From contig NZ_CP069247.1 of NCBI RefSeq assembly GCF_021065005.1, positions 1 through 64,000 of the forward strand: DNA of 64,000 nt. The letters run 5' to 3'. Below the pieces are notes generated by a model that saw only the letters and a list, made by a program, of their open reading frames with translations, ran no database searches and was not told where the DNA came from. The stretch comes from Candidatus Gromoviella agglomerans (GTDB taxonomy: Bacteria; Pseudomonadota; Alphaproteobacteria; CAJXXZ01; G021065005). Numbering within the stretch: position 1 is the first letter of the stretch; each line of letters opens with the position of its first letter. Position numbers and translations under genes: made by a program. Below, in pieces: positions 20,413 through 30,201 of this stretch.

Positions 20413-21477
20413 CTAATTGATTTTTGAGTGAAATAATGATTTCAAAAGGAACATATCTCTCCACATATCTTGTTTTTTTGTTGGACTTCTTAGCAAATAT
20501 GATGGATGAAATACGCACATTGTTATAATATCCAAATCCATAAATTGATTTTTGTAAAAAAAACACTCTCCTCTTATTTCAGTGATGGTATTATTTTGAA
20601 ATTTTTTGTTCCATTTTTGAATGTGTATTTTTTTACTAATAATTTCCGAGCAGTTACTAATATTTCCGCTCATAACAGATTTTGCAGAGATGCTTCCTAC
20701 TAAAATCAAAAATTTTGGAGATATAATTGATATATGCTTTTCTAAATATGGCATGCACATCTTGATCTCATCCTCTTTTGGTTGTCTGTTGTATGGAGGT
20801 CTCCAAGGAAGAATGTTTGTAATATATACATCCTGTCTTGATAATCCAATTGCTTCGATTGCTTTTTGTAGTAGCTGACCACTTTTCCCGACAAATGGCA
20901 TACCTGTATTGTCCTCTTCTTCTCCTGGAGCTTCTCCTATTAGCATTACATCTGCGTTCACATTCCCATCTCCAAAAACAGTTGATTTTGCTATATATTT
21001 CAGGTCGCAATCTATATTGTGTACTATATGTTTTAGATATATAAGCTGAGAAACTTTGTCATTATCATCGAAATTTTGAACGAATATGGATTCATTTGAT
21101 TTGCATTTTTGTTGATTTTCATCTAATTTAATGTTCAATTCAGAATAGCATATTGGTTCTTGAGAATTTTCTCTATTTGTGTTTTTTCTTTCAGAACTGT
21201 TGTTAAAGTTTTTGTTCATATTATTGTTTTCGCTCATATAATTTCTTGAATTCTCATTTTTATTATCATTTGCTCTTATATTATTACAATTTTTATGTTT
21301 ATATTGATTTGTCAGTGTTAAATCGATATTTTCAATATCGTTATTTGTGTTATTTGTATTTTGGCTTACAATACTGCAATTTTTGTATTTGTCTTCATCA
21401 CTTAAAAACCCTATTTGTATAAGCCATTCAAATTTGTGAGCAGTGCATAGTTCAGTTCTAGAGGGGAATTTTGACAT
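20413..21477 (-). CDS. uracil-DNA glycosylase, family 4-like
   Basis: Removes uracil from DNA at the start of base-excision repair. The glycosylase core has [44 protein letters not shown] and the late histidine motif HPSYLLR. Between the first about 40 residues and the core lies an unusual stretch of about 110 residues rich in Asn, Lys and Ser. Only one cysteine (NIDCDLK) stands where classical family 4 enzymes have a CxxC pair, a pattern I recall from alphaproteobacterial members, so an intact 4Fe-4S cluster should not be assumed. The length of 354 residues exceeds the usual 210-290 because of the linker. Confidence 0.85.
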   Translation of the reverse strand: MSKFPSRTELCTAHKFEWLIQIGFLSDEDKYKNCSIVSQNTNNTNNDIENIDLTLTNQYKHKNCNNIRANDNKNENSRNYMSENNNMNKNFNNSSERKNTNRENSQEPICYSELNIKLDENQQKCKSNESIFVQNFDDNDKVSQLIYLKHIVHNIDCDLKYIAKSTVFGDGNVNADVMLIGEAPGEEEDNTGMPFVGKSGQLLQKAIEAIGLSRQDVYITNILPWRPPYNRQPKEDEIKMCMPYLEKHISIISPKFLILVGSISAKSVMSGNISNCSEIISKKIHIQKWNKKFQNNTITEIRGECFFYKNQFMDLDIITMCVFHPSYLLRSPTKKQDMWRDMFLLKSLFHSKIN

Positions 21478-21516
21478 ATTTGCAATATAATCATCGATTG
21501 ATTTTACACGTGATTA

Positions 21517-23739
21517 TTACTTTTGAGAAATTTTTTTATTACTCTTTTGTTCTTTATATATTTCCAATCCAATATCGAGAATATACTTATTCAATTCGTT
21601 AAGTCCGAAAGGTTTTGCTAAGAATTTATATTCATATTTTTTGTTCAAATTAACGGCGTTTTCATCGTATCCTGATAAAAATAATACTCTGATATTTGGT
21701 TGTATTTTTTTCACTTTTATAACTAATTCTGGTCCATTAATTTCATGCATTTCAACATCTGTTGCGATTATATCGAAATGTTGGGTTTTTACCATATCAA
21801 TAGCGCTAACTCCATTATTTACCTCAATAACATGAGGAGTAATCATTTTAATGGCTCTTGATGTAAAAGTTCTTACTGCATCATCATCATCAACTAATAA
21901 TATTTTTAAATTTCTGAGTAAATTTTGATAAAAGTCACTATTTTCTTCATCTTGCTTATGATTTGTTTGTATATTTGCTTCATTACCTTGTGCATATTTC
22001 TTAATATTATTTACTTTATTGTGTTCAATATGTCTCTTCACTTCAATTTGAGGTTTTTCTTCATGTAAATATATATGTTTTTGTTCATTCCCAAAAATTA
22101 TCGTAAATTTTGATCCTTTTTTAAGTTCGCTATCGACAATTACGTATGAATTATTATCGTTTAGTATTTCCAAGACATTTGATAGTCCCAATCCTGTTCC
22201 ATTTTCATTTTTAGTTGAAAAAAATGGCTGAAATATTTTATTAACTATTGTTTGAGACATTCCGCATCCATTATCCTGAACGTACAAAGCTTTGTATTTC
22301 CCTTTTGGAATAGAGCAATTTTTGCTTTTCATTTGTTCATTAAAAGTTATTTCTTTTGTTCCTATTGATATTTTTCCTCCATTTGGCATTGCATCTCTAG
22401 CATTTGATACAAGATTAATTATGATCCTTTCTAGTCCATTTTTATCAAATTTTATTATTGGATTTGTTTGCTCGTGCTTTACATCTATTGATATTTTAGA
22501 CCCAACTAATCGTTGCAATAATGGTGATAGATCCTCGATTTGTTTTTCCAAGTTGATTTCTCCAAAACTCGTAGAATTCTCTTTTGAGAATGATAATATT
22601 GATCTGACCAATTTACTTGCTCTTGCTATGCTTTCACTCATATTTAATAAATCTTCTTCATTGCTTTGCACTTGTTCTTTATTATTGATCATTATATCGC
22701 ATATTCCTCTGAGGGCAGTAAGGATATTATTAAAATCATGAGTGATGTTGCTAGCAATTTTTCCTACTGTTTGAAATTTTTGCGCTTCCATAATTTTCTT
22801 TTCTCTTTGCTCGAGTAAAGTGATGTCTATCACCATAAGAGTATAGTATATCTTTTTTTCATCTTTGTTAACTCTATGAAAATGGACTTCAAACGTTTTA
22901 TCTTTAGTATATAGTCTAAAAGATTCTTCTTTTTCAAGCAATTCTGTCAATTTATCTTTATCTGAACACTTCAACCAAGAGCCAATCATTCTTTGAAAGA
23001 TTTTTTCTCCTTTTGGAGCAACATCTTCGGCAAATTTATTATTAAACCACTCGATTCTACCAAATTCATCAACGATTATGTAGGGTACAGGAATTAATTT
23101 CAATGCATCTGTGTTTTTTATAATACTAGATATATGAGGCACATCCGGCATTTTGATCATTACGATAATTTTTAGTGAATGTGATTCATCTATGAGAAGT
23201 TTCATTTGAAGAGTTTGGTTATTTTTTTTTTTAATCTCTACAACATGTTCATTATGAATTTTATCTGCATTTATTATCAGAGACACATTTCGACCAATAA
23301 TGGTTTGTTGAGGTGAATCGATATCATGTAGCAATTGCTTTGAAATATACTGTATGTTATTTGATTTATCCAACGCCATGAATGGAATATTGTTAAATTT
23401 TGTCATCCAGTTTTTTGATTGAAATATGTATACAAATACTCCATTTCTAGAATCTAAAGATGAAAAAAAAGCCTCTTGTAAGCCAAATTTCTTCACATGT
23501 ATTTCTATATGGATATTATGACCATACATTGCTTTTTCATAAGTTTCGATAAATTTTGACTGATCTTCGTTTGAGATGAATTTTCGTGAAAAAGACTCTA
23601 AATCGTAATCTTCTTGAGAATTCCAAATGCTGTTTTTAGGGAAAAATGCCTGTTTATCTGCATCAAAAAATGCAATTTCAACAGGGCATTTTGCTAGAGT
23701 TAGCTCTAAAAACCTTTCATTTGGACTTTTTAGTTGCAT
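21517..23739 (-). CDS. cckA: hybrid histidine kinase CckA-like
   Basis: Hybrid sensor kinase. In alphaproteobacteria CckA feeds phosphate through ChpT to CtrA and controls the cell cycle. PAS-like sensory regions occupy about residues 1-310; then come the dimerisation/phosphoacceptor segment ITHDFNNILTALRG (His near 332), an ATPase domain with NLVSNARDAMPNGG, DNGCGMS, QPFFSTK and GTGLGLSNV, and a receiver domain LKILLVDDDDAVR with its phosphoacceptor Asp in TDVEMHE near 657. The 740 residues show no clear membrane helices, unlike typical CckA, so it may be cytosolic here. ChpT and CtrA are not in the window. Confidence 0.85.
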   Translation of the reverse strand: MQLKSPNERFLELTLAKCPVEIAFFDADKQAFFPKNSIWNSQEDYDLESFSRKFISNEDQSKFIETYEKAMYGHNIHIEIHVKKFGLQEAFFSSLDSRNGVFVYIFQSKNWMTKFNNIPFMALDKSNNIQYISKQLLHDIDSPQQTIIGRNVSLIINADKIHNEHVVEIKKKNNQTLQMKLLIDESHSLKIIVMIKMPDVPHISSIIKNTDALKLIPVPYIIVDEFGRIEWFNNKFAEDVAPKGEKIFQRMIGSWLKCSDKDKLTELLEKEESFRLYTKDKTFEVHFHRVNKDEKKIYYTLMVIDITLLEQREKKIMEAQKFQTVGKIASNITHDFNNILTALRGICDIMINNKEQVQSNEEDLLNMSESIARASKLVRSILSFSKENSTSFGEINLEKQIEDLSPLLQRLVGSKISIDVKHEQTNPIIKFDKNGLERIIINLVSNARDAMPNGGKISIGTKEITFNEQMKSKNCSIPKGKYKALYVQDNGCGMSQTIVNKIFQPFFSTKNENGTGLGLSNVLEILNDNNSYVIVDSELKKGSKFTIIFGNEQKHIYLHEEKPQIEVKRHIEHNKVNNIKKYAQGNEANIQTNHKQDEENSDFYQNLLRNLKILLVDDDDAVRTFTSRAIKMITPHVIEVNNGVSAIDMVKTQHFDIIATDVEMHEINGPELVIKVKKIQPNIRVLFLSGYDENAVNLNKKYEYKFLAKPFGLNELNKYILDIGLEIYKEQKSNKKISQK

Positions 23740-23951
23740 TATGAATAAATGAGTTGAAAGATAGAGGAAATTATACCATATTTATGTCCAAGTATATAAT
23801 TGTTGTATGTGTATTTTTGAAATTTTTTTTGTTATGTAGTTTCTATAATTACTATTATAAATTAAGTTATAAAATAATACTTGTATACTTGTAATTACTG
23901 TTAATTTTTCCCAAAGTGATCATTTAATGATAGTGAATTGTGATTTTATTT

Positions 23952-25520
23952 TTATGAAGTTCTTGTAAATCTACACCAGCCGTTTCCTGTAATCCAGTTT
24001 TTATAACAATTTTGCATTAACATACACATTTTTGCGATTTTGTTGGCTTTTATATCATTGCCGTATCGTTGAATTAATATATTCAAGGAATCTGCTACTA
24101 TTTTCATTACTGCCATTTGTCTTTCTAGAGTAGATCCTTTGGATCTTTCATCGATCAGTGCTTTATTTATATTTACTCCTAGCAAATGATTTATATATTT
24201 TTGTTTTCGAATACAATCTTCTATTGCGTCTTGTTTGCTATTTTTATCTATATTCTCCACATAAAGCATCTCTCTTGAAATTTCTAGAGCGTATATATTC
24301 ATTAACTCTTTCCATATGAAGATGAAGAATAGTAGTCCTCTTATTTCTTGGTTCATTCTTTTACTTTTTTCTTTCATTATTATGCTATTTAATACTTTTG
24401 CTGATTTTGCATATAAAGGCATATGTATGTATATTTTTTTCTCCAAAAATTTTTTAAACTCTTTGGTGTTTGAGTCTTGATCATATGGAATTTCTTTTTC
24501 AAAAATCCTTTGTGATGTTTGAATAAATGATTTTACTGGTTCATTTATCTGTATTTTTGCGTATATACTTTTTCTGTATCCAGGTACTGTATTGAGCATG
24601 TCAATCCATTGATTGAGTGTGATTGCCTGAATTTCCTCATCACTCATTATTGCTCTCAGATTGTTTTCATCTAATATTAGCAATAATGTCTCACATGGAA
24701 TAAAAAAGAATTGTTCGATTATCCTTGGATCTATATCATATAATTGTTGTGTATTTACTTTTAATGGATCTGAAAATTGATCTTCAATATTTCCATGATG
24801 AATAAACTGAGATCTATCTCCTCCTTCTGTGTTGAATCTTTGACTTTGGTCAGAATATTGCATCTGTCTTTTAGGGGTATTGTTCCTTCCATATTTTTTA
24901 TTTGTTTTTTGTATTTGATATGGTGCATCAGCGTCATTATTTTGGTAATCCATATCTTCATCATAGTCGCTCATGGATTGTTCTATCGATAATCTTTCTC
25001 TTTGTCTATCATTCCATCCTTCAACTTCTCCAATATCTGATTCACTTCTTGATGGAAAAAATATACTGAGTAAATTTGATATGCGTCTATTCCATTCCCT
25101 TTTGAATGCATCCATTTTTTCTGTTGGAGTGGAGTTTCGTGCAAGATCATTGTAAATAAAAATCGCTCGTCCATGTATATCGCATTTTTTTTGCGTACAT
25201 TGTCTTAATGATGTACAGAAGTGGATATATTCAGAACTGTCACTAGTCTTTTGCTGTATTTGTTGTTTTACAATTTGATTGTGTATTTGTATTTTTTGTA
25301 TAAATTGTCTGTTTACTCTAATTCCTGTGGATATATAATCTCTTGCCAATTGTATACTTGAAGTGGATACATCATACACATCTTCTAATTCCAATCTTTT
25401 TGATCCATATGAGTTTTCGTAAATGGATAACGATAGCATATAGCACAAAAATTTTAGCAAAATACATGCTTTGGATTTAAAATTTTCAATAAATTCATAC
25501 TTATTTGCTTTTTTTATCAT
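23952..25520 (-). CDS. putative secreted protein of unknown function
   Basis: I cannot assign this 522-residue protein. The N-terminus is basic and then hydrophobic (CILLKFLCYMLSLSIYENSYG), compatible with a signal peptide or anchor. A cysteine-containing patch FCTSLRQCTQKKCDIHG lies near residue 100; a low-complexity acidic/Gln/Asn region with DYDEDMDYQNND follows; the C-terminal 300 residues look helical and soluble with one hydrophobic stretch (GLLFFIFIWKELMNI). It stands alone with about 200 bases upstream and a divergent recR. Along with the orphans at 6.5 and 41.5 kb it may be an exported factor of intracellular life, which is inference only. Confidence 0.72.
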   Translation of the reverse strand: MIKKANKYEFIENFKSKACILLKFLCYMLSLSIYENSYGSKRLELEDVYDVSTSSIQLARDYISTGIRVNRQFIQKIQIHNQIVKQQIQQKTSDSSEYIHFCTSLRQCTQKKCDIHGRAIFIYNDLARNSTPTEKMDAFKREWNRRISNLLSIFFPSRSESDIGEVEGWNDRQRERLSIEQSMSDYDEDMDYQNNDADAPYQIQKTNKKYGRNNTPKRQMQYSDQSQRFNTEGGDRSQFIHHGNIEDQFSDPLKVNTQQLYDIDPRIIEQFFFIPCETLLLILDENNLRAIMSDEEIQAITLNQWIDMLNTVPGYRKSIYAKIQINEPVKSFIQTSQRIFEKEIPYDQDSNTKEFKKFLEKKIYIHMPLYAKSAKVLNSIIMKEKSKRMNQEIRGLLFFIFIWKELMNIYALEISREMLYVENIDKNSKQDAIEDCIRKQKYINHLLGVNINKALIDERSKGSTLERQMAVMKIVADSLNILIQRYGNDIKANKIAKMCMLMQNCYKNWITGNGWCRFTRTS

Positions 25521-25655
25521 CTTATTTTATTTTCGAGATACCAGATTATGGTGCAATGCTTATTTAAGCAAGGTTAATTTTTATATAAATATATAATTGT
25601 CATTGATACTATCTGCTCGAAGTGATCTAATATCATCACAATCAAGTTGTGAATT

Positions 25656-26261
25656 ATGTCAAAAATCTTGGATAGGTTATCAAATTCACTTTTAAAGATT
25701 CCTTCTCTTACGAACAGATCGTCATATAAAATTGCTCTACAATTGTTATTTAGTAGAGATAATATTATTGATGATTTTATCAAAAATCTAATTGATGCAA
25801 AAAATAGCATTGCTACATGTTCAGAATGTTATTACATATGTGAAAATGGAATATGCGATATATGCAGTGGAATGAAAAGAGATAGCAGTAAAATATGCGT
25901 GGTAAGTAATATAATTGATGTAATATCGATAGAACGCTCTTTATGTTATAACGGACATTATCACGTTTTACATGGTACTCTGTCGGCGGTCAATGGAATA
26001 ACTCCATCTGATCTATATATAGATGCACTACTTCGACGAGTTAGGTCGTATAGAGATAATCAACTTGAGATTATAATGTCATTTTCACCAACGATGGACG
26101 GTCACTCTACTATGCATTATCTAGTTAATGAGATAAAATCTCTTGGAAATGCTAATACTATTATATCTACTCCAGCGAAAGGTATTCCTCTAGGTGGAGA
26201 ATTGGAGCATCTAGATAGTGCTACTATTCATACAGCTTTTTTTGGTAGAACTTCCCTTTGA
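25656..26261 (+). CDS. recR: recombination protein RecR
   Basis: Works with RecF/RecO to load RecA at gaps. The 201-residue product shows the N-terminal helix-hairpin-helix, the four-cysteine zinc finger CSECYYICENGICDIC near residues 58-73, the TOPRIM part beginning ICVVSNIIDVISIE, and the C-terminal segment IISTPAKGIPLGGELEHLD. The length is standard. It reads away from the upstream orphan gene. Confidence 0.95.
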   Translation: MSKILDRLSNSLLKIPSLTNRSSYKIALQLLFSRDNIIDDFIKNLIDAKNSIATCSECYYICENGICDICSGMKRDSSKICVVSNIIDVISIERSLCYNGHYHVLHGTLSAVNGITPSDLYIDALLRRVRSYRDNQLEIIMSFSPTMDGHSTMHYLVNEIKSLGNANTIISTPAKGIPLGGELEHLDSATIHTAFFGRTSL

Positions 26262-26321
26262 TCCTTTGATTTTTATGATATTACATCATTACATTTGCAT
26301 GTTGTTCATTCACTCTTTCGA

Positions 26322-26720
26322 TTATATTGCATCATCTATTTGCAGAGATATGCTTTCAACCTTCTCGTAGGTTTTGTCAAGTAGTCCATATATCAATCCT
26401 AGAATGACAGCAGTAGCAATATGACTAATACATGTGAAACTAAGGCAAAATATGACAATACTCTGAAAGCAATCGTCCCGTCTTTTTGCTTTTGATGTAA
26501 GTTCATTATGTTGTTTTATCATCTTCTGAATATCGTCCGTGCGCTCGTTCAGTGTTTCAACTGCCTGTTTTGTTGTTGTTGTTTGTCTCTTAAATGACTC
26601 ATCTTCATCATGCACCTCTGAGCCCATTTGTGAGTTCATCATTGCATTCGAGCTTGAATATGTTAAGAATACTGAGCATATAGCTGAGAAAAAAAATATA
26701 CTTGCATTTTTTACTTTCAT
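26322..26720 (-). CDS. small secreted/membrane protein of unknown function
   Basis: A 132-residue protein with a signal peptide (SIFFFSAICSVFLTYSSSNA), an acidic patch GSEVHDEDES, a short coiled-coil-like segment with TLNERTDDIQKMIKQHNEL, then a strongly hydrophobic segment IVIFCLSFTCISHIATAVIL and a final amphipathic 20 residues. Its architecture parallels that of the neighbouring 173-residue gene (signal, acidic HDED patch, helical part, membrane segment, short tail), so the two may be diverged paralogues. No family recognised. Confidence 0.62.
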   Translation of the reverse strand: MKVKNASIFFFSAICSVFLTYSSSNAMMNSQMGSEVHDEDESFKRQTTTTKQAVETLNERTDDIQKMIKQHNELTSKAKRRDDCFQSIVIFCLSFTCISHIATAVILGLIYGLLDKTYEKVESISLQIDDAI

Positions 26721-26803
26721 TATTTCTAATTTATTAGACGAAGATCACTGTCATTATGAAATAATAAATATCTATTTTATATTAAAATATGAGCAACTTG
26801 ATG

Positions 26804-27325
26804 CTATATTCTTTTTGTTGAATTTCTTATTCCATCTATAGCTTGGCTTATGATATCTTGAGTAGAATTATTTGTTGCCATATATAGAACAATGGCAAAT
26901 GTAGTCATTATTATCATGACAAGTAATGGTCTACAAAAATAATCTCTACAGCAATCCAATGAGCAACAAGGGCAGCATGAGCAGCAATTTTTACAGCAAT
27001 CTTCATTACTTTCAGTAATAGCCTTTACTAGGTTCATATCTAATTTTTTTGCTTGATTTATTAATTCTCGTTTTTTGTGTTCTTTAATCTTATGTTGATC
27101 TAAGAATTTTTTTACAGATTGACTACAAAAATATATTTTTTTAGGATCTTTTTTTTGAGTAACAGATACCCTTGATTCTGAATTATGATCTTCATCGTGC
27201 TCTGAGTTCATGGAATATACTATGCTGCAAGTTGTGGTAAGTGAGATGACAATGATTAAAATTGTCTTTTGTAGAACATTTCTTGTATTGTAGACATAAT
27301 CATGAAGTACATTCAATATGTTCAT
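26804..27325 (-). CDS. small membrane protein with dense cysteine cluster, unknown function
   Basis: A 173-residue protein. The N-terminal hydrophobic segment TILIIVISLTTTCSIVYS looks like a signal or anchor; it is followed by an acidic NSEHDEDH patch and a charged helical region. Eleven cysteines then fall within about 22 residues, with the pattern CCxxCCxCCxCCxxxCC, directly before a membrane segment PLLVMIIMTTFAIVLYMA. A tail of about 23 residues ends the protein. Juxtamembrane cysteine clusters of this kind can bind metal, form disulfides or, in eukaryotic hosts, be acylated; sequence alone does not choose. It is adjacent to a similarly built 132-residue gene. Confidence 0.65.
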   Translation of the reverse strand: MNILNVLHDYVYNTRNVLQKTILIIVISLTTTCSIVYSMNSEHDEDHNSESRVSVTQKKDPKKIYFCSQSVKKFLDQHKIKEHKKRELINQAKKLDMNLVKAITESNEDCCKNCCSCCPCCSLDCCRDYFCRPLLVMIIMTTFAIVLYMATNNSTQDIISQAIDGIRNSTKRI

Positions 27326-27693
27326 ATTTTTAATAAAACTAATTATGTCAATATAATAATAAGTTAATATAAATTTTTGATAAAAATTTATTTTAGATCG
27401 AAATAGAAATTATATTTGATTGTATATATTTGCATTTCATATTTTATCTAATATTCCTATAATTAGAACTTTAGTAATTGTTGTGCTTTTGATAGACTTT
27501 ATGTGAAATATAAGTTTATTGATTTTGTATAAAAGTGCGAGTTTATTTTTGCATTATAGATTTCTTAAAATTGCGTGATTGATTGTCTTATAGTTCCATG
27601 ATATGCAATTAATATAAATTTTTGATAAATGAACTTATTGCATTCTTCAGTAAAAAGTTGTTCAATAGTAGTTGATTATTTACTTATTATGAA
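27326..27693. other. 368-base AT-rich gap before recA
   Basis: Divergent spacer between the cysteine-cluster gene and recA. It contains a 21-base direct repeat (TTAATATAAATTTTTGATAAA at 27364-27384 and 27609-27629) and a candidate SOS box at 27660-27674. I see no RNA gene or coding frame. Confidence 0.5.
27660..27674 (+). promoter_or_regulatory. candidate alphaproteobacterial SOS (LexA) box upstream of recA
   Basis: GTTC-N7-GTTG at 27660-27674 differs by one base from the alphaproteobacterial LexA consensus GTTC-N7-GTTC and lies 19 bases before the recA start, where an SOS operator is expected. A single near-match in AT-rich DNA can arise by chance, and no lexA is visible here. Confidence 0.35.
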
Positions 27694-28764
27694 GTGTTGA
27701 ATAAGAATCAAAATGATGATTTTAGAAAATCTCAGCTTAAAGCTCTTGATGCGGCGATTGGTCAGATAGAAAAGGCTCATGGAAAGGGGTCTATTATGCG
27801 TTTAGGACAGTGGGAGGTTTCAGCTGTAGAGGCAATTTCGACTGGATCGATATCCTTAAATAAAGCACTTGGAATTGGTGGATTGCCTGTTGGTAGGATA
27901 ATTGAGATTTATGGACCTGAAAGTTCTGGAAAGACAACAGTTGCGATGCATGTTGTTGCTGAAGCTCAGAAAAAGGGGGATATATGTGCATTTATAGATG
28001 CGGAACATGCTTTTGATCCAGTGTATGCGAAAAAGCTTGGAATTAATGTTGATGAATTGCTCATTTCACAGCCCGATACAGGAGAGCAGGCGCTTGAAAT
28101 TGCAGATACACTTGTTAGATCTGGTGCTGTGAAAGTGATAATAGTTGATAGTGTTGCTGCATTAGTTCCAAAGGCTGAAATAGAAGGAGAAATGGGCGAT
28201 ACGCACGTTGGATTGCAAGCTCGATTAATGAGTCAGGCTCTGAGAAAGTTAGCTGGAATAATTGCAAAATCTGGAACTGTTGTAATATTCATCAATCAAA
28301 TTCGTCAAAAAATTGGAGTAATGTTCGGTAATCCAGAAACTACAACTGGAGGAAATGCACTTAAGTTCTATGCTTCTGTTAGACTTGATATAAGGAAAGG
28401 GACTTCTTTGAAACAAGGTGATGAAAATACTGGAAATGAAACGAAAGTCAAGGTGGTGAAGAATAAGGTCGCTCCTCCTTTTAGGACTGCTTGTTTTGAT
28501 ATAATGTACGGAGAGGGAATATCTAGGACTGGAGAGATAATAGATCTTGGAGTGAATGCTGGTGTGGTCGAAAAATCGGGCTCTTGGTATTCTTTTGAGG
28601 GGCAAAAACTTGGCCAAGGAAAAGAAGTAGCTAAGCAGTTTTTGAAAGAAAATCCTATAATTGGAGATAAAATCACGAAATTGATTATGAGCATGGATAC
28701 TAATATGGTTGAATCTCAAGTTGATGTTGATGATACGACAGAAGATGTACTTGAAGATGTATAA
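27694..28764 (+). CDS. recA: recombinase RecA
   Basis: Strand-exchange protein and SOS co-protease. The 356-residue product has the Walker A loop GPESSGKTT at about residues 74-82, [21 protein letters not shown], the L2 region [17 protein letters not shown] and an acidic C-terminal tail ([13 protein letters not shown]). The start is a GTG, because the ATG just upstream is out of frame and runs into a stop. Length and motifs are standard. Confidence 0.97.
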   Translation: MLNKNQNDDFRKSQLKALDAAIGQIEKAHGKGSIMRLGQWEVSAVEAISTGSISLNKALGIGGLPVGRIIEIYGPESSGKTTVAMHVVAEAQKKGDICAFIDAEHAFDPVYAKKLGINVDELLISQPDTGEQALEIADTLVRSGAVKVIIVDSVAALVPKAEIEGEMGDTHVGLQARLMSQALRKLAGIIAKSGTVVIFINQIRQKIGVMFGNPETTTGGNALKFYASVRLDIRKGTSLKQGDENTGNETKVKVVKNKVAPPFRTACFDIMYGEGISRTGEIIDLGVNAGVVEKSGSWYSFEGQKLGQGKEVAKQFLKENPIIGDKITKLIMSMDTNMVESQVDVDDTTEDVLEDV

Positions 28765-28796
28765 TGTTAGCAGTTTTTGAAATACTATCTACCAAA

Positions 28797-30077
28797 TTAC
28801 CTTGTGGATTTATCAAAAAACTTTCCAGGTAGAACAAAAACTAACAATACTCCAACTATCATAGATACCAATACAATCAGAAGTCCTATTTGCAAACTCA
28901 ATACATTCATATCTCCCTTGACACAAGGATTATATCCCCATGCTTTAATCAAAAAACCACATAAGCTTTGTAAAAACACTCCGCCTATCATCATATTGAG
29001 AGTGTTTAAAAATCCAGCTGCAGAAGATGCAATTTTAGGGAATAATTCATATCCATAAAGGAACATCATTGTATGAGATCCGTACATAAAGCCTATACAA
29101 AAAAGGCAATACATCGCTGTGTAAAAATCAATATTTGCGTAAATTAAAATTGAAATACACAAACTCGATATAAGATTTGTCGTGAAAAATATTATCTTTC
29201 TAGAAAAATATCTTGCAAAAAAAGGAATGAAAGGTGCTCCAGTTATACTTCCCAGGAACATCATTGAACTAGAATAAGAGATCAAATTGTGAGAGTCATT
29301 TATCAAAAAGTCATGAAATTTGTTTTCTATGAATAAAGTTACCCAAGTGTCTGCAAGAATAATTATAGGTACATATGTCAATCCTCCATACACCGATATA
29401 ATCCACATTTTTTTGCTTTTCATCATGATTTTTATCTCTCCGTATATATTTTTCACACCACTTACTTTACTTTTTACTGAAGAATTTTCTCTAAAATCTT
29501 TCATAAAAATAATCATTATGATTAGCAAACCAATTCCTGTGAGAGAAATGTAAATGTATATTTCATGCCAAGATATAGAATAATATTCAGTTAGAGCATG
29601 TACAGGACCTCCTGCTAATATTCCACCGAATTTTCCAAGTGAAGCTGTCAATCCAACAAAAAATGGTCTATTCTTTTGAGAAAATAAATTTCCACATAAA
29701 GTTACGCAGCCTATAAATGCAGATGCACCTCCCAGTCCAATCAAAAATCTACCAATCCAGAGAAAAGCAATACTGTTACTAGTTCCAAAAACTATACCCC
29801 CGATTATGCAGAGAAATAATGACAAGTTAAAAATTAATTTATGGCCAAATCTATCAAGCAAGAAACCAATCAAAATCTGCGCCATGGTGTACGATGTGTA
29901 GTATGCAGATGAAATAATAGAGAAAATATCAGCTGATATTGATAAATCTTGCATTATGGAGTCAGAAAACGATACGAGAGATGATCTCATAATGAATTGA
30001 AAAAAGTAAAATAACGCACCAGTAATCCAAACTACTAATATAGAAAATTTTCCAATACTTCCTTGCATATTTGACAT
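28797..30077 (-). CDS. MFS transporter
   Basis: Major facilitator carrier of 426 residues with about twelve membrane helices. Helices 1-4 are represented by FYFFQFIMRSSLVSF, the loop motif GFLLDRFGHK (the G-x-L-x-D-R-x-G-x-K/R signature between helices 2 and 3) and IGRFLIGLGGASAFIG. Its type resembles the anion/sugar-phosphate side of the family rather than the ProP type at 8.7 kb. Substrate not predictable. It converges on recA with 32 bases between the stops. It probably imports a host metabolite, which is inference. Confidence 0.85.
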   Translation of the reverse strand: MSNMQGSIGKFSILVVWITGALFYFFQFIMRSSLVSFSDSIMQDLSISADIFSIISSAYYTSYTMAQILIGFLLDRFGHKLIFNLSLFLCIIGGIVFGTSNSIAFLWIGRFLIGLGGASAFIGCVTLCGNLFSQKNRPFFVGLTASLGKFGGILAGGPVHALTEYYSISWHEIYIYISLTGIGLLIIMIIFMKDFRENSSVKSKVSGVKNIYGEIKIMMKSKKMWIISVYGGLTYVPIIILADTWVTLFIENKFHDFLINDSHNLISYSSSMMFLGSITGAPFIPFFARYFSRKIIFFTTNLISSLCISILIYANIDFYTAMYCLFCIGFMYGSHTMMFLYGYELFPKIASSAAGFLNTLNMMIGGVFLQSLCGFLIKAWGYNPCVKGDMNVLSLQIGLLIVLVSMIVGVLLVFVLPGKFFDKSTR

Positions 30078-30201
30078 AAAACATACTGTAAAAACCTTGG
30101 ATACATATGTAAATGAAAATCAACTCTAAGTCAATGCTGTACTTGCTGTAACTAATACAACTAGTACCAATTTATATTAATCAATATCTTCATCACTCAT
30201 T

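Noticed and set aside
27364-27629. 21-bp direct repeat upstream of recA as a possible mobile-element end
   Set aside because: The repeats are low-complexity AT sequence in direct orientation, with no open frame between them.
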